Counted from the first letter of the stretch, positions 1-10,723 are shown. The stretch is DNA of 64,000 nt from Flavobacterium sinopsychrotolerans (GCF_900110375.1 NZ_FODN01000002.1:1-64000); one strand, 5' to 3'. The notes: generated by a model from the sequence alone, not told the origin. Made by a program: numbers and translations.

Positions 1-36
1 TTGGACATGCTAACTTAGCCATCACAGAAAGTTAAG
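1..36 (+). repeat. Left terminal inverted repeat of the IS3-family element
   Basis: Matches the reverse complement of 1228-1263 at about 25 of 36 positions. Conserved blocks lie at 1-5, 7-10, 23-26 and 29-36. The exact outer boundary may lie just before the window. Confidence 0.65.
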
Positions 37-57
37 AAATAATCTTAATTTTAGCCT

Positions 58-357
58 ATGAAACAAGTCCGCAAAATTTATGACAAAGCTTTTAAAGGAA
101 AAGCCGTTCAATTGAGTTATGATAGAACAAATGTATCAGAACTCGCCAGAGAGTTGGGAGTCACAGCACCACAGTTGTATAAATGGCGTAAAGAGTTTGA
201 GGAATTTGGAGAAGGAAGTTTTCCTGGGAAAGGAAATTTAAAACTCACTCCCGAGCAAGAAAAAATCCACGAACTGGAGAAAAGACTCAAAGATGCCGAG
301 TTAGAACGTGATATATTAAAAAAAGCAATCGGCATTTTTTCCAAGAGCGTTCGATGA
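58..357 (+). CDS. IS3-family transposase OrfA (helix-turn-helix)
   Basis: The 99-residue protein is the DNA-binding subunit that recognises the IS ends. The N-terminal half has the IS3 OrfA helix-turn-helix pattern (SELARELGV followed by QLYKWRKEF, about residues 27-47). The C-terminal half is a charged leucine-zipper-like helix (about 67-90) ending in DILKKAIGIFSK, as in IS150-group OrfA. Its stop overlaps the OrfB start (ATGA at 354-357). A run of seven A (318-324) near its end is a possible programmed -1 frameshift site that would give an OrfAB fusion. Confidence 0.9.
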   Translation: MKQVRKIYDKAFKGKAVQLSYDRTNVSELARELGVTAPQLYKWRKEFEEFGEGSFPGKGNLKLTPEQEKIHELEKRLKDAELERDILKKAIGIFSKSVR

Positions 358-1232
358 TTTATAGTTTCATAAAAAGCAATGAACAACTATTCCCGATTGA
401 AAAAATGTGCAAAGTTCTACAAGTGAGCAGCGGAAGTTATTACCGATGGAAAAAACAAGCAATCACAGCAAGACAACAACTAAAAATTACCATAAAGGAA
501 CAGATAACATTGATTTATTTTGCAGCCAAGCAAAGATATGGAAGTCCTAGAATAACATTGGAATTACAGTATTTAGGTTATAAAGTTTCACGAATTACAG
601 TTGCAAAATATATGAAAGAACTTGGCTTACGGAGCAAATTAAGCAAGAAGTTCAAAGTTACAACCAACTCAAATCATAATTATTTAGTTGTCGAAAATGT
701 ATTAAACAGAGAGTTTATTGTAAAAATGCCTTCAAAAGTTTGGGTTTCGGATATTACATATATCCAAACTAAAGAGGGGTTTGTATATCTGACCACTATT
801 ATGGATTTATACGACAGAAAAATTATCGGTTGGAGTTTGAGTGACGGAATGAGTACAGAAGAAACTACGCTTGGAGCTTGGAAAATGGCGGTTAAAAACC
901 GAGATATTGATGAAGGTTTGATTTTTCATTCTGACAGAGGTGTTCAATATGCCAGTAAAAAGTTTGTAAATGTTCTTGATTCCTATAAAAAAATAACCCG
1001 CAGTATGAGCCGTAAAGGAAATTGCTGGGATAATGCTGTGGCGGAAAGCTTCTTCAAATCTTTGAAAACGGAATTGATTTATGGGAACAAACTGATTTCT
1101 AAAGAACAAATGAAACTAGAAATCTTTGAATACATTGAAATTTGGTACAATAGAAAAAGGAGACATTCTGCTTTGAATTATGCAACTATTGAAGAATTTA
1201 ATAATCAAATTAATTACAAAAATGTAGCTTAA
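354..1232 (+). CDS. IS3-family transposase OrfB (DDE integrase domain)
   Basis: The 292-residue protein is the catalytic half of the transposase. An HTH_21-like region lies at about residues 40-95 and an rve/DDE integrase core at about 125-280. The DDE triad is visible: D133 in WVSDITY, D194 in FHSDRG and E231 in AVAESFFKSLK, a D(60)D(36)E spacing normal for IS3. The frame is intact, so the element may still be active. The ATG at 354 overlaps the OrfA stop. The frame is also open upstream to the A7 run at 318-324 without a stop, which allows a fused product. Confidence 0.93.
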   Translation: MIYSFIKSNEQLFPIEKMCKVLQVSSGSYYRWKKQAITARQQLKITIKEQITLIYFAAKQRYGSPRITLELQYLGYKVSRITVAKYMKELGLRSKLSKKFKVTTNSNHNYLVVENVLNREFIVKMPSKVWVSDITYIQTKEGFVYLTTIMDLYDRKIIGWSLSDGMSTEETTLGAWKMAVKNRDIDEGLIFHSDRGVQYASKKFVNVLDSYKKITRSMSRKGNCWDNAVAESFFKSLKTELIYGNKLISKEQMKLEIFEYIEIWYNRKRRHSALNYATIEEFNNQINYKNVA

Positions 1233-1263
1233 CTTAATGTGCAGTTTTTATTTGCATATCCAA
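1228..1263 (-). repeat. Right terminal inverted repeat of the IS3-family element
   Basis: Partner of the repeat at 1-36. It overlaps the stop codon of the second transposase frame (1230-1232) and ends at the junction with the phosphatase coding sequence. Confidence 0.65.
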
Positions 1264-1577
1264 GAACTTGCTGCAGCGGAATCTGTAACAATTGATGATG
1301 CTGATGCCATGTCCATCAATGCTTGTGTTACTTTGTTGTCTTTATACAATTGGATCCAATTACTCCCTTTACCTGTTTTTCTATTTAGATAGATATCAGC
1401 CATGTTGAGTGTACCAATGCTCATTCCGTCACTAACGATTACAATTATATTTTTTGCTTTTTTATTTTTTTTTAAAGTGTCAAAATCTAGCTTGTTCGCA
1501 CTACCTTCAAAAGGATTTAGGAGTGTAGCACCAATAGCAAATAAAGAACCGTTCTTGAAAAATTTCCGTCTATTCAT
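1248..1577 (-). pseudogene. Alkaline phosphatase, N-terminal fragment interrupted by the IS3 element
   Basis: The open frame encodes 109 residues, of which about 105 are phosphatase. It starts with a twin-arginine signal (NRRKFFKNG, then a hydrophobic stretch). It then reads IIVIVSDGMSIG, the first metal-binding Asp region of the alkaline phosphatase family, and VTDSAAASS, which contains the nucleophilic Ser. After that residue pair the sequence enters the IS right end and stops within four codons. The rest of the enzyme, including the other metal ligands, is missing here and should lie beyond the left window edge. The gene is therefore almost certainly inactive as a phosphatase. Its promoter element remains at 1601-1608. 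Confidence 0.85.
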
Positions 1578-1600
1578 TGTTAGTTTTTTTGTAAGAAGTT

Positions 1601-1608
1601 CAAAAATA
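1601..1608 (-). promoter_or_regulatory. Putative -7 element TATTTTTG for the interrupted phosphatase gene
   Basis: On the minus strand the sequence matches TAnnTTTG, the Bacteroidetes sigma-A -7 consensus, 23 bases before the ATG at 1577. No clear -33 TTTG was found. Confidence 0.4.
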
Positions 1609-1690
1609 AAGAAACTCTTTCACTGAGTATGTTAAGGATTGATTATTTTTTGGAATAAAATAATTTTACAAAGAGATTGGTTTTTAATGT

Positions 1691-1725
1691 AAAAAACAAT
1701 CCCATTCACGGTGGTAAATGGGATT
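1691..1725 (-). terminator. Rho-independent terminator after lysA
   Basis: AATCCCATT (1698-1706) pairs with AATGGGATT (1717-1725). On the minus strand the stem is followed by a U-rich tract (A run at 1691-1696 on the plus strand). Confidence 0.75.
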
Positions 1726-1732
1726 ATTTAGT

Positions 1733-2953
1733 TTATTTTGTTGTTACAGCTACTGGTAACGGAATTTGATTTTTAAGAATATCTTCAAAGGTTTCATGTG
1801 CTCTGATTAAATGGCCTTCACCATTCATCCATAAAACTTCGGCGGGCTTGTATCTCGAGTTATAATTGGAAGCCATGGAGAAACAATAGGCTCCTGCATT
1901 TCTAAAAGATAAAATATCACCTTCTTTTATTTCTGCAATTTTTCTGTTATTGGCAAAAGTATCGGTTTCGCAAATATATCCTACCACGGAGTAGAAACGC
2001 TCTTTCCCTTTTGGATGTGATATATTTTCGATATGATGTTGTGAACCATAAAACATTGGTCTAATTAAATGATTAAAACCACTGTCTATACCTGCGAAAA
2101 CTGTTGAAGTAGTTTGTTTAACTACATTTACTTTAGCCAAAAAGAAACCTGCTTCACTTACTAAAAATTTCCCTGGTTCAAATATCAAGGTTAATTCTTT
2201 TCCATATTCGGTACAAAAGGCATTGAATCTTTTGGATAATTTTTTACCTAATTCTTCAATGTCAGTTTCGATATCGTCTTTTTTATAAGGTACTTTAAAT
2301 CCACTTCCGAAGTCTAGGAATTCAAGGTTTTTGAAGTTTCTTGCGGCATCAAATAATATTTCTGCAGCATACAAAAATACTTCGATATCTAAAATATCAG
2401 AACCGGTATGCATATGGATACCCACAATGTTCATTTTAGTGTTTTCAACAATACGAACTAAATGAGGCAATTGGTGTACCGAAATACCAAATTTACTATC
2501 AATATGACCAACAGATATATTTGCATTTCCACCAGCCATTACGTGCGGATTTATTCTAATACATACTGGAACATTTGGATATTTTGTACCAAATTGCTCT
2601 AATATGGATAAGTTGTCAATATTTATTTGAACTCCCATCGCCGATACTTCTTCAATTTCTTCAAGAGAAACACCATTAGGAGTGTAAAATATTTTGTCTG
2701 GGTCGTAGCCGGCATGAAGTCCTAATAATACTTCTTGAATGGAAACAGTATCTAATCCTGACCCCATTTCTTTTAATAACTGAAGTATAGCAACATTCGA
2801 CAAAGCCTTCATTGCATAATTGATGCGCAACTTATCTACCTTTGAAAAAGCTTTCGTTAATCTGTTGTATTGAGATTGTATTTTTTCGGCATCATAAACG
2901 TATAATGGACTGCCAAATTGTTCTGCTAATTGTACTAAGTCTTTTGATTGCAT
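1733..2953 (-). CDS. lysA: Diaminopimelate decarboxylase
   Basis: This cytoplasmic PLP enzyme removes CO2 from meso-diaminopimelate to give L-lysine, the last step of lysine synthesis. The 406 residues match the family length. K49 in NYAMKAL is the expected PLP lysine. HTGSD, FGSGFKVPY and EPGKFLVSEAG are the barrel motifs that hold PLP and substrate. CETD and GAYCFSMASNYN lie in the C-terminal domain. A TAnnTTTG element lies at 2970-2977 and a terminator at 1691-1725, so it is probably a single-gene unit. An ornithine/arginine decarboxylase is less likely given the DapDC-type motifs. Confidence 0.93.
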   Translation of the reverse strand: MQSKDLVQLAEQFGSPLYVYDAEKIQSQYNRLTKAFSKVDKLRINYAMKALSNVAILQLLKEMGSGLDTVSIQEVLLGLHAGYDPDKIFYTPNGVSLEEIEEVSAMGVQINIDNLSILEQFGTKYPNVPVCIRINPHVMAGGNANISVGHIDSKFGISVHQLPHLVRIVENTKMNIVGIHMHTGSDILDIEVFLYAAEILFDAARNFKNLEFLDFGSGFKVPYKKDDIETDIEELGKKLSKRFNAFCTEYGKELTLIFEPGKFLVSEAGFFLAKVNVVKQTTSTVFAGIDSGFNHLIRPMFYGSQHHIENISHPKGKERFYSVVGYICETDTFANNRKIAEIKEGDILSFRNAGAYCFSMASNYNSRYKPAEVLWMNGEGHLIRAHETFEDILKNQIPLPVAVTTK

Positions 2954-2969
2954 GATTATTAATTTTGAG

Positions 2970-2977
2970 CAAATTTA
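2970..2977 (-). promoter_or_regulatory. Putative -7 element TAAATTTG for lysA
   Basis: Perfect match to TAnnTTTG on the minus strand, 17 bases before the lysA ATG at 2953. Confidence 0.5.
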
Positions 2978-3065
2978 TTACTCTTTATTTAGTCCCACAA
3001 GCTAATGAATGAATTCTAACAAATTCTAACAAAAAGTTATAAATTAAACATTTATTTGAAATTTT

Positions 3066-3107
3066 ATAAAAAAAATAACCCTTGACAAATTTTTTTATCA
3101 AGGGTTA
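3066..3107 (-). terminator. Rho-independent terminator after gltD
   Basis: TAACCCTTGA (3076-3085) pairs with TCAAGGGTTA (3098-3107). On the minus strand a U run follows (A run at 3067-3075). It ends the gltB-gltD unit. Confidence 0.85.
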
Positions 3108-3124
3108 TAAAATGGTATTCAGCA

Positions 3125-4579
3125 CTACAAGTTGGGTAAATCGCCATTTCCTTTGGTTGGTAAATTGGTATATCCCATCAAGTATTTATCGACTTCTCTG
3201 GCAGCTTCACGGCCTTCAGATATTGCCCAAACAATTAATGATTGTCCTCTTCGCATGTCGCCCGCAGTAAAAATATGAGAAACATTCGTTTGATAATTGG
3301 TCGCTTTATAGTTGCTTCTCATATCAATTTCTAACCCTAATTGATCACTTAATGTTTTCTCTGGGCCTGTAAATCCAAGTGCCAATAAGGCTAAATCACA
3401 AGGCCATATTTTTTCTGAACCTTCTTTTTCTATCAATTCAGGTCTTTGTCCCGGTGTCATTTTCCAGGCCACTTCAACGGTTTTTAAACCTACAAGTTCT
3501 CCTTTTTCATTAGAAATGAATTCTTTGGTGTTGATTAACCAGTTTCTATTACAACCTTCTTCATGTGAAGAGGAAGTTTTTAATTGCAATGGCCAAAATG
3601 GCCAAGGTGTAGTTTCACTTCTTCCAACTGGTGGTTTTGGTAAAATTTCAAAATTAGTAACCGATTTGGCTCCATGTCTGTTTGATGTTCCCACACAATC
3701 AGAACCAGTATCTCCACCACCAATAACGATCACATCTTTACCGGTCGCCACTATTTGATCAGCAACTACCTCACCATATAGTGATTTTGTTTGTTGTGTC
3801 AAGAAAGTCATTGCTTGAACAACTCCTTTACTTTCTATTCCTTTAGTAGGCAAACTTCTTCGTTCGGTTGAGCCACCACATAATACTATAGAATCAAAAG
3901 TGTTCAATTCTTCAATACTATAGTTTACGCCAACATTTACATTCGTTTTAAAAGTGATTCCTTCAGCTTCTAAAACAGCAACGCGTCTGTCAATAATTCC
4001 TTTTTCCAATTTGAAATTTGGAATTCCATAACGCAATAATCCACCAATGGCATTGTCTCTTTCAAAAACAGTAACAGTATGTCCAGCACGATTTAATTGT
4101 TGTGCAGCCGCTAAACCAGCAGGACCAGAACCTATTACAGCTACAGTTTTCCCTGTTCTGACTTCTGGTGTTTGTGGTTTGATCCAACCTTCAGCAAAAC
4201 CTCTTTCGATAATATTTTTTTCAATATTTTCGATTGCTACCGGCTCGCTGATAATTCCTAACACACATGATTTTTCACATGGAGCAGGGCATAAACGGCC
4301 TGTAAATTCTGGAAAGTTATTGGTTGATTGTAATATTTCCAAGGCGCTTTCCCATTCTTCCTGATGCACCATATCATTAAAATCTGGAATCAAATTTCCT
4401 AATGGACAAGCGCTGTGGCAAAATGGAATCCCACAATCCATACATCTGGATCCTTGTTCTTTGATTTTATCTTTGGTTAACGGAATTGTAAATTCATTAT
4501 AATTCGATACTCTTTCTGGAACAGCAACATTACTTTCGTCGGTTCTAGTATATTCTTTAAATCCTCCTATCTTTCCCAT
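3125..4579 (-). CDS. gltD: Glutamate synthase (NADPH) small subunit
   Basis: This 484-residue FAD iron-sulfur subunit passes electrons from NADPH to the large subunit GltB, which makes two glutamates from glutamine and 2-oxoglutarate. The N-terminal ferredoxin-like region has cysteine clusters [16 protein letters not shown] and [12 protein letters not shown] (about residues 40-110). [11 protein letters not shown] (about 150) is the FAD dinucleotide-binding site and [11 protein letters not shown] (about 285) the NADPH site. Two bases separate it from the end of gltB, so the two are translated from one message. A terminator follows. Confidence 0.95.
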   Translation of the reverse strand: MGKIGGFKEYTRTDESNVAVPERVSNYNEFTIPLTKDKIKEQGSRCMDCGIPFCHSACPLGNLIPDFNDMVHQEEWESALEILQSTNNFPEFTGRLCPAPCEKSCVLGIISEPVAIENIEKNIIERGFAEGWIKPQTPEVRTGKTVAVIGSGPAGLAAAQQLNRAGHTVTVFERDNAIGGLLRYGIPNFKLEKGIIDRRVAVLEAEGITFKTNVNVGVNYSIEELNTFDSIVLCGGSTERRSLPTKGIESKGVVQAMTFLTQQTKSLYGEVVADQIVATGKDVIVIGGGDTGSDCVGTSNRHGAKSVTNFEILPKPPVGRSETTPWPFWPLQLKTSSSHEEGCNRNWLINTKEFISNEKGELVGLKTVEVAWKMTPGQRPELIEKEGSEKIWPCDLALLALGFTGPEKTLSDQLGLEIDMRSNYKATNYQTNVSHIFTAGDMRRGQSLIVWAISEGREAAREVDKYLMGYTNLPTKGNGDLPNL

Positions 4580-4581
4580 GA

Positions 4582-7500
4582 CTATAGTGCTAGTAGTTCT
4601 TCAATTTGTTTTTCTTCGGCTAATCTTTGCAATGCTTTTTTGTAATCTGTAGGCATTACTTTGATAAAATGGTTGCGTTGGTTTTCCCAATCTTCTAAAA
4701 TCCTTTTTGCCAAAGGACTATTAGTATACATAGAATGATTTTTTATCAAACGTCTCAGTTTAGTAAAATCATCCTCTTCTAATGTTTCAAAAGCGACCAT
4801 TTCCATATTACATAATGTGGCATCGAATTTTTTATTTGGATCAAAAACATAAGCAATACCACCGCTCATTCCTGCAGCAAAATTTCTTCCTGTTTTTCCT
4901 AAAACCACTACAGTTCCTCCGGTCATGTATTCGCATCCATGATCTCCAATCCCTTCTACAACAGCTGTTGCTCCAGAATTTCTCACACAAAAACGTTCTC
5001 CAGCCATACCATTTATATACGCTTCACCAGTGATTGCTCCATAAAGTGCAACGTTACCAATGATGATATTTTCTTCTGGTTTGAAAGTGGCAGCAGGTGG
5101 GACTTTGATAATTAATTTACCTCCGGAAAGTCCTTTTCCTAAATAATCATTACAGTTTCCATGTATCTTGAAGGATAGACCATTAGTTGCAAAAGCACCA
5201 AAACTTTGTCCGGCAGAACCTTCAAAATCAACTAATATGGTGTCCTCAGGCAATCCTTGAGCGCCGTAAATTTTTGAAATTTCATTACTCAATATAGCTC
5301 CAACGGAACGATCCGTATTTTTAATATTAAAAGTGACTCTTGTTTTTTCTTTTCTATAAATAGAAGGAATAGCCGCTTTTATAATTTCAAAATCAAGTAC
5401 ATGGTCTAAAGCATGGTCTTGTGTAGTTGTATTATGGTTTGGAACTTCTTTAGCTTTTTCTGGCTTATATAAGATTGTAGATAAATCTAATCCACTTGCT
5501 TTATAATGCTTGATGGCTTTATTGACATTCAATTTTTGAGATTGTCCTACCATTTCTTTTAATGTTCTGAACCCTAATTGTGCCATGATTTCTCTCAACT
5601 CCTCAGCAATAAAATACATGAAGTTGATGATGTGTTCCGGCGTTCCTTTGAAATTTTTTCTCAATTCAGGATCTTGCGTTGCAATACCAACTGGACACGT
5701 ATTCAAGTGACATGCTCTCATCATGATACAACCAGATGCTACTAAAGGAGCGGTTGCAAAACCAAATTCTTCAGCTCCAAGTAATGCAGCAATAGCGACA
5801 TCACGTCCTGTTTTTAATTGTCCGTCACATTCTAAAACTACGCGACTTCTTAAATCATTTAAGATTAATGTTTGTTGCGCTTCGGCAAGTCCAAGTTCCC
5901 AAGGAATACCCGTATGTTGTAGTGAAGTTAACGGCGCTGCTCCGGTTCCTCCGTCGTATCCTGAAATCAAAATCACGTCGGCTTTTGCTTTAGCAACACC
6001 TGCAGCTATTGTTCCAACACCTACTTCAGAAACTAATTTTACATTAATTCTAGCTTCACGATTGGCATTTTTTAAATCAAAAATTAACTGTGATAAATCT
6101 TCAATAGAGTAAATGTCGTGGTGTGGCGGCGGTGAAATTAATCCAACGTAAGGTGTTGAATTCCTAACTTCAGCAATCCAAGGCACTACTTTTTCTCCAG
6201 GTAATTGTCCACCTTCTCCAGGTTTTGCACCCTGAGCCATTTTTATTTGAATCTCTTTGGCATTGGTCAAATAGTTTATAGAAACTCCAAATCTTCCAGA
6301 AGCAACTTGCTTTATAGCACTATTTCTAGAATCTCCATTTAAGTCTTTTTGGAAACGCTTTGGATCTTCTCCACCTTCTCCAGAATTACTTTTTCCACCA
6401 ATTCTGTTCATGGCAATCGCCAGATTTTCATGAGCTTCCTGACTTATGGAGCCATATGACATGGCACCAGTTTTGAATTTTTTTACAATTTCAGTCCATG
6501 GTTCCACTTCGTCAATTGAAATAGGATCTAAGTTATTAAATTCAAATAAACCTCTAATAGTCATCAAGTTTTCACTTTGATCATTGACCATTTTGGCATA
6601 TTCCTTATAACTTTCAGGGCTATTTAGACGGACTGCTTGTTGTAATTTAGAGATCGTTGTTGGGTTAAACATGTGTTTTTCCCCATTTCTTCTCCATCGG
6701 TAAATTCCTCCAATTTCTAAAGGCAATAAATTACTGACTTTTGAATTTGGAAATGCTTTTTGGTATCGCTTCTTGATTTCTTTTTCGACTTCCATCAGAC
6801 CAATTCCTTCAATTCGGGAAGGAGTGTAAGGGAAATATTTAGAAGTGAATGTTTTATTTAATCCTAAAATTTCAAAAATTTGTGCCGCTCTGTACGAATG
6901 TAATGTCGAGATGCCAATTTTATTCATGATTTTCAGAATCCCTTTTGCAATAGCTTTGTTATAATTTTTGATGGCATAATCCGCTTTCACACCAGTGATA
7001 AAACCTTCGTTTACTTGGTTATGAATTATTTCATTCACCATGTAAGGATTGATTGCGCTAGCTCCGTAACCAAATAATAAGGCAAAATGATGTGGTTCGC
7101 GAGGTTCTGCGGATTCAATTATGATTCCAAATTTAGAACGAACTTTTAGAATGTTAAGCGAATGATGTACGTAAGAACACGCCAATAACATTGGTATTGG
7201 AGCCATTTTTTCACTAACTCCTCTATCTGAAAGAATAACAATATTACAACCTTCCGTAACTGCTTTGAAAGTTGCTTGTACGGCTCTTTCTAAAGCACGT
7301 TCTAATCCGTTTACTCCTTTTTCGATATCGTATAAAGTGGAAATAGTGACTGATTTGAAATCAGCATGATCAATGTTTTTTACTTTATCTAAATCCTCGT
7401 TTGAAATTACTGGATTTTGAATTTTTAGTTTCTTACAATGCTTTGGAACAATGTCAAAAATATTATAATCGCCACCAATCGCTAAACTGATATCAGTAAT

Positions 7501-9099
7501 AATTTCTTCACGAATACCATCCAAAGGTGGATTGGTAACCTGAGCAAATAATTGTTTGAAATAGTTATATAAAAGCTGTGGTTGATCTGATAAAACCGCT
7601 AACGGAGTGTCATTTCCCATGGAACTTAATGCTTCTGCGCCTTGAGCTCCCATCGGGTTTATGATTGTTTTTAAATCCTCTAAAGTGTATCCAAAGAGTC
7701 TTTGTCTTGTTTCAAAATCTATGTTTTCAACAGGAATTGCATTGTCAGTGTACGGTATTTGAGCTAATTGTACTAAATTTTCATCCAACCATTGTTTGTA
7801 AGGACGTTTAGTAACAATAGCATTTTTGATTTCGTCATCTTCAATAATTCGACCTTCGTTCATGTCCACAAGGAACATTTTTCCCGGTTCTAAACGACCG
7901 TGTTGAATTACATCTTCTGGTTTGATATCAAGAACACCAATTTCTGAAGACATAATTACGAAACCACTTTTAGTCAATGTATAACGTGAAGGACGCAATC
8001 CATTTCTATCCAATAAAGCACCAATAACGTTTCCGTCAGTAAAAGGAATAGAAGCCGGACCATCCCAAGGCTCCATGATACAAGCGTTATATTCGTAAAA
8101 TGCTTTTTTGTCGGCTGACATCGTTTGGTGTTTTTCCCAAGCTTCAGGAACGACCATCATCATTGCTTCCGGTAAAGAACGACCAGTCATCAACAATAGT
8201 TCAATTACCATATCCATTGAAGCGGAATCTGATTTTCCTTCTAAAATAATTGGGAATAATTTCTTGATATCATCACCAAAAACGTCACTTTTCATCAGTT
8301 CTTCACGAGCACGCATGCGGCTAATATTGCCACGGAGTGTATTAATTTCACCATTGTGACACATATAACGGAACGGCTGTGCCAATTCCCAAGATGGAAA
8401 TGTATTGGTAGAAAATCGTTGGTGAACCAAAGCTAATCGGGTTACCAGATCGTCATCCAATAAATCCGTATAATACCTGCTGATATCTTCCGGCATCAAC
8501 AAACCTTTGTATATTATGGTAGTAGTCGAGAAACTGGAAAAATAAAACATGTGACTTTCTGAGATTCTTGAATTTCGAATCGCATGTTCTGCTATTTTTC
8601 TCGCTGCAAATAATTTAGCGTTAAATTGTTGTTCTGTTAGGTCTAAACCATTTTTAACTACGAATACTTGTTTAACTGTTGGTTCTTTCTCGCCGGCAAT
8701 TCGTCCTAAATTTGATGCGTCTACCGGAACGTCTCTCCATCCTAATATTTCTAGATTTTGATCTCGTATTGATGTTTCAAAAGTGGTTTTACAAAAAACA
8801 ACTTGGTTTTTACTTTTTGGCATAAAAACCATTCCTACTGCATATTCCTTAGTTTCCGGGATATCAAATTCACAAACTTTCTTAAAAAAATCATGTGGGA
8901 TATCAAATAATATTCCTGCTCCATCTCCAGTTCTACCATCTGAACTCACAGCGCCCCGGTGTTCTAATTTGATTAGAATATCCAGTGCTTTGTGTATAAT
9001 ATCATTTGACTTAATTCCATTTAAATTACAAATGAATCCTGCTCCGCAATTGTCGTGTTCAAATTCGGGCAAATAAAGGCCTTGTTCTTTAACTTTCAT
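4582..9099 (-). CDS. gltB: Glutamate synthase large subunit
   Basis: At 1505 residues this is a full-length GOGAT alpha subunit. Residues 1-17 are a propeptide. C18 (DNCGAGFI) is the class II glutaminase nucleophile exposed after cleavage. The amidotransferase domain runs to about 420. The central and FMN-binding TIM-barrel domains follow, with the signature [15 protein letters not shown], and the 3Fe-4S cluster cysteines lie in [13 protein letters not shown]. The C-terminal beta-helix domain has the repeated GxxG pattern (for example [17 protein letters not shown]). It forms an operon with gltD and has a TAnnTTTG element at 9117-9124. Confidence 0.96.
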   Translation of the reverse strand: MKVKEQGLYLPEFEHDNCGAGFICNLNGIKSNDIIHKALDILIKLEHRGAVSSDGRTGDGAGILFDIPHDFFKKVCEFDIPETKEYAVGMVFMPKSKNQVVFCKTTFETSIRDQNLEILGWRDVPVDASNLGRIAGEKEPTVKQVFVVKNGLDLTEQQFNAKLFAARKIAEHAIRNSRISESHMFYFSSFSTTTIIYKGLLMPEDISRYYTDLLDDDLVTRLALVHQRFSTNTFPSWELAQPFRYMCHNGEINTLRGNISRMRAREELMKSDVFGDDIKKLFPIILEGKSDSASMDMVIELLLMTGRSLPEAMMMVVPEAWEKHQTMSADKKAFYEYNACIMEPWDGPASIPFTDGNVIGALLDRNGLRPSRYTLTKSGFVIMSSEIGVLDIKPEDVIQHGRLEPGKMFLVDMNEGRIIEDDEIKNAIVTKRPYKQWLDENLVQLAQIPYTDNAIPVENIDFETRQRLFGYTLEDLKTIINPMGAQGAEALSSMGNDTPLAVLSDQPQLLYNYFKQLFAQVTNPPLDGIREEIITDISLAIGGDYNIFDIVPKHCKKLKIQNPVISNEDLDKVKNIDHADFKSVTISTLYDIEKGVNGLERALERAVQATFKAVTEGCNIVILSDRGVSEKMAPIPMLLACSYVHHSLNILKVRSKFGIIIESAEPREPHHFALLFGYGASAINPYMVNEIIHNQVNEGFITGVKADYAIKNYNKAIAKGILKIMNKIGISTLHSYRAAQIFEILGLNKTFTSKYFPYTPSRIEGIGLMEVEKEIKKRYQKAFPNSKVSNLLPLEIGGIYRWRRNGEKHMFNPTTISKLQQAVRLNSPESYKEYAKMVNDQSENLMTIRGLFEFNNLDPISIDEVEPWTEIVKKFKTGAMSYGSISQEAHENLAIAMNRIGGKSNSGEGGEDPKRFQKDLNGDSRNSAIKQVASGRFGVSINYLTNAKEIQIKMAQGAKPGEGGQLPGEKVVPWIAEVRNSTPYVGLISPPPHHDIYSIEDLSQLIFDLKNANREARINVKLVSEVGVGTIAAGVAKAKADVILISGYDGGTGAAPLTSLQHTGIPWELGLAEAQQTLILNDLRSRVVLECDGQLKTGRDVAIAALLGAEEFGFATAPLVASGCIMMRACHLNTCPVGIATQDPELRKNFKGTPEHIINFMYFIAEELREIMAQLGFRTLKEMVGQSQKLNVNKAIKHYKASGLDLSTILYKPEKAKEVPNHNTTTQDHALDHVLDFEIIKAAIPSIYRKEKTRVTFNIKNTDRSVGAILSNEISKIYGAQGLPEDTILVDFEGSAGQSFGAFATNGLSFKIHGNCNDYLGKGLSGGKLIIKVPPAATFKPEENIIIGNVALYGAITGEAYINGMAGERFCVRNSGATAVVEGIGDHGCEYMTGGTVVVLGKTGRNFAAGMSGGIAYVFDPNKKFDATLCNMEMVAFETLEEDDFTKLRRLIKNHSMYTNSPLAKRILEDWENQRNHFIKVMPTDYKKALQRLAEEKQIEELLAL

Positions 9100-9116
9100 G
9101 CTTAAATTTTTTTCTA

Positions 9117-9124
9117 CAAAATTA
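9117..9124 (-). promoter_or_regulatory. Putative -7 element TAATTTTG for gltBD
   Basis: Matches TAnnTTTG on the minus strand, 18 bases before the gltB ATG. Confidence 0.4.
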
Positions 9125-9450
9125 AAGATTTAGTAACATATAATAGGTGTAAAGGTTAAAAATGGCTTGTTTTTACAGTTCTAATAGAAAAAGGTTAAAT
9201 AAATCTCAATAATGATATTTAAACACATCCGATTTGATTTTTCGATAAAATGGAAATGACAAAATACTGATTAAAGCGTTGATTTTGAAAGAAATATTTT
9301 GCCAATCATTAATCGTGATTATTTATAACAAATTTGTAATTAATTTTTATATTTTTTTAAAATAGGAGAGCGTTCTGTTTTTGTTTAAAATATCTCTATT
9401 TTGACCTATATTTAATTAAAAAAAAAAATAACAGTTAAGTTTAATTTTGC

Positions 9451-9458
9451 TATTTTTG
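9451..9458 (+). promoter_or_regulatory. Putative -7 element TATTTTTG for sucC
   Basis: Matches TAnnTTTG, about 50 bases before the sucC ATG. No clear TTTG was seen at the -33 position. Confidence 0.4.
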
Positions 9459-9507
9459 TGGCACTTTTATTCTGAAAGAAATTCAGAAGCCAGACAAATT
9501 CTATATT

Positions 9508-10701
9508 ATGAACATACACGAATATCAAGGAAAAGAGATTTTAGCTAGCTACGGAGTTCGCATTCAGCGCGGAATCGTTGCTAATAGCCCTGTAGAAGCT
9601 GTTGCTGCTGCAAAACAATTAACTGCCGAAACTGGTACAAGTTGGTATGTTGTAAAAGCCCAAGTTCATGCAGGTGGACGTGGAAAAGGTGGTGGAGTTA
9701 AACTTGCCAAAAATTTACAACAAGTTGAAGAGATTTCAGAGCAAATCATCGGAATGCAATTGATTACACCTCAAACTTCTGCTGAAGGTAAAAAAGTACA
9801 CAAAGTTTTAATCGCTGAAGATGTATATTATCCTGGTGAAAGTGAAACTTCTGAGTTTTATGTTTCGGTTTTATTAAATAGAGCTACAGGTCGTAACATG
9901 ATTATGTATTCTACTGAAGGTGGAATGGATATTGAAGAAGTTGCAGAACACACTCCTCATTTAATTTTTACTGAAGAAGTAGATCCTTCTGTTGGATTAC
10001 AGGGTTTTCAAGCAAGAAGAATTGCTTTTAACTTAGGTCTTTCTGGAAATGCTTTCAAAGAAATGGTAAAATTCATCGATTCTTTATACAATGCTTATAT
10101 TGGATCTGATGCATCGATGTTTGAAATCAACCCGGTTTTAAAAACATCTGACAATAAAATTATGGCTGTAGATGCTAAAGTAAATATCGATGATAATGCT
10201 TTATACAGACAAAAGAAATATGCTGATATGCGTGACATTCGTGAGGAGAACCCAATCGAAGTGGAAGCAAAAGAAGTTGGTTTGAACTATGTAGATCTTG
10301 ACGGTACTGTAGGATGTATGGTGAACGGAGCTGGTCTAGCAATGGCAACCATGGATTTAATTAAGTATGCTGGTTTTGAGCCTGCTAACTTTCTTGACGT
10401 AGGAGGAACTGCTGATGCAAAACGTGTTGAAACTGCTTTCCGTATTATCTTAAAAGATCAAAACGTAAAAGCAATTTTGATTAATATTTTTGGTGGAATC
10501 GTTCGTTGTGATCGTGTGGCGCAAGGAGTAGTTGATGCTTACAAAAATATGGGTGATGCAATTAAAGTGCCAATCATTGTTCGTTTACAAGGTACAAATG
10601 CAGCTATTGCAAAAGAATTAATTGATAATTCAGGAATGCCAATTTTATCAGCTGTTGAATTCCAAGAAGCAGCCGATCAAGTAAAAGCAGCACTTTCTTA
10701 A
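9508..10701 (+). CDS. sucC: Succinate-CoA ligase (ADP-forming) beta subunit
   Basis: This 397-residue TCA-cycle subunit binds nucleotide and works with SucD to convert succinyl-CoA, ADP and phosphate to succinate, CoA and ATP. It opens with the typical MNIHEYQGKEIL. The ATP-grasp part includes KAQVHAGGRGKGGGVKLAK (about 47-65). The CoA-ligase part has GCMVNGAGLAMATMDLIK and NIFGGIVRCDRVAQG (about 330), where the phosphohistidine loop of SucD docks. sucD is not adjacent; a terminator follows directly, so the two subunits must be encoded apart. Confidence 0.96.
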   Translation: MNIHEYQGKEILASYGVRIQRGIVANSPVEAVAAAKQLTAETGTSWYVVKAQVHAGGRGKGGGVKLAKNLQQVEEISEQIIGMQLITPQTSAEGKKVHKVLIAEDVYYPGESETSEFYVSVLLNRATGRNMIMYSTEGGMDIEEVAEHTPHLIFTEEVDPSVGLQGFQARRIAFNLGLSGNAFKEMVKFIDSLYNAYIGSDASMFEINPVLKTSDNKIMAVDAKVNIDDNALYRQKKYADMRDIREENPIEVEAKEVGLNYVDLDGTVGCMVNGAGLAMATMDLIKYAGFEPANFLDVGGTADAKRVETAFRIILKDQNVKAILINIFGGIVRCDRVAQGVVDAYKNMGDAIKVPIIVRLQGTNAAIAKELIDNSGMPILSAVEFQEAADQVKAALS

Positions 10702-10723
10702 TTAGAAAAATTGTTATATATTG

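Larger units (their letters stand above)
1..1263 (+). mobile_element. IS3-family insertion sequence (IS150-like layout), essentially complete
   Basis: Two overlapping transposase frames (58-357 and 354-1232) are enclosed by imperfect terminal inverted repeats. Positions 1-36 align without gaps to the reverse complement of 1228-1263, with about 25 of 36 bases identical. The outer parts read TTGGACATGC and TTGGATATGC, and the inner parts share AAGTTAAG. If the true end is the TG at position 2 and the CA ending at 1262, the element has the TG...CA ends usual for IS3. The left end sits at the window edge, so the target duplication cannot be checked. The right end cuts into a phosphatase gene on the opposite strand. 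Confidence 0.85.
9100..9507. other. Divergent promoter region between gltB and sucC
   Basis: The 408 bases are AT-rich with no convincing reading frame. They contain a TAATTTTG element facing gltB (9117-9124) and a TATTTTTG element facing sucC (9451-9458). Nothing else was recognised. Confidence 0.5.

Noticed and set aside
1..10. Target-site duplication of the IS3 element
   Set aside because: The left flank is outside the window, and position 1 does not match the bases following the right end.
5723..6112. Plus-strand 129-residue frame inside gltB
   Set aside because: Shadow of a strongly conserved GltB region; it has no family motif of its own.
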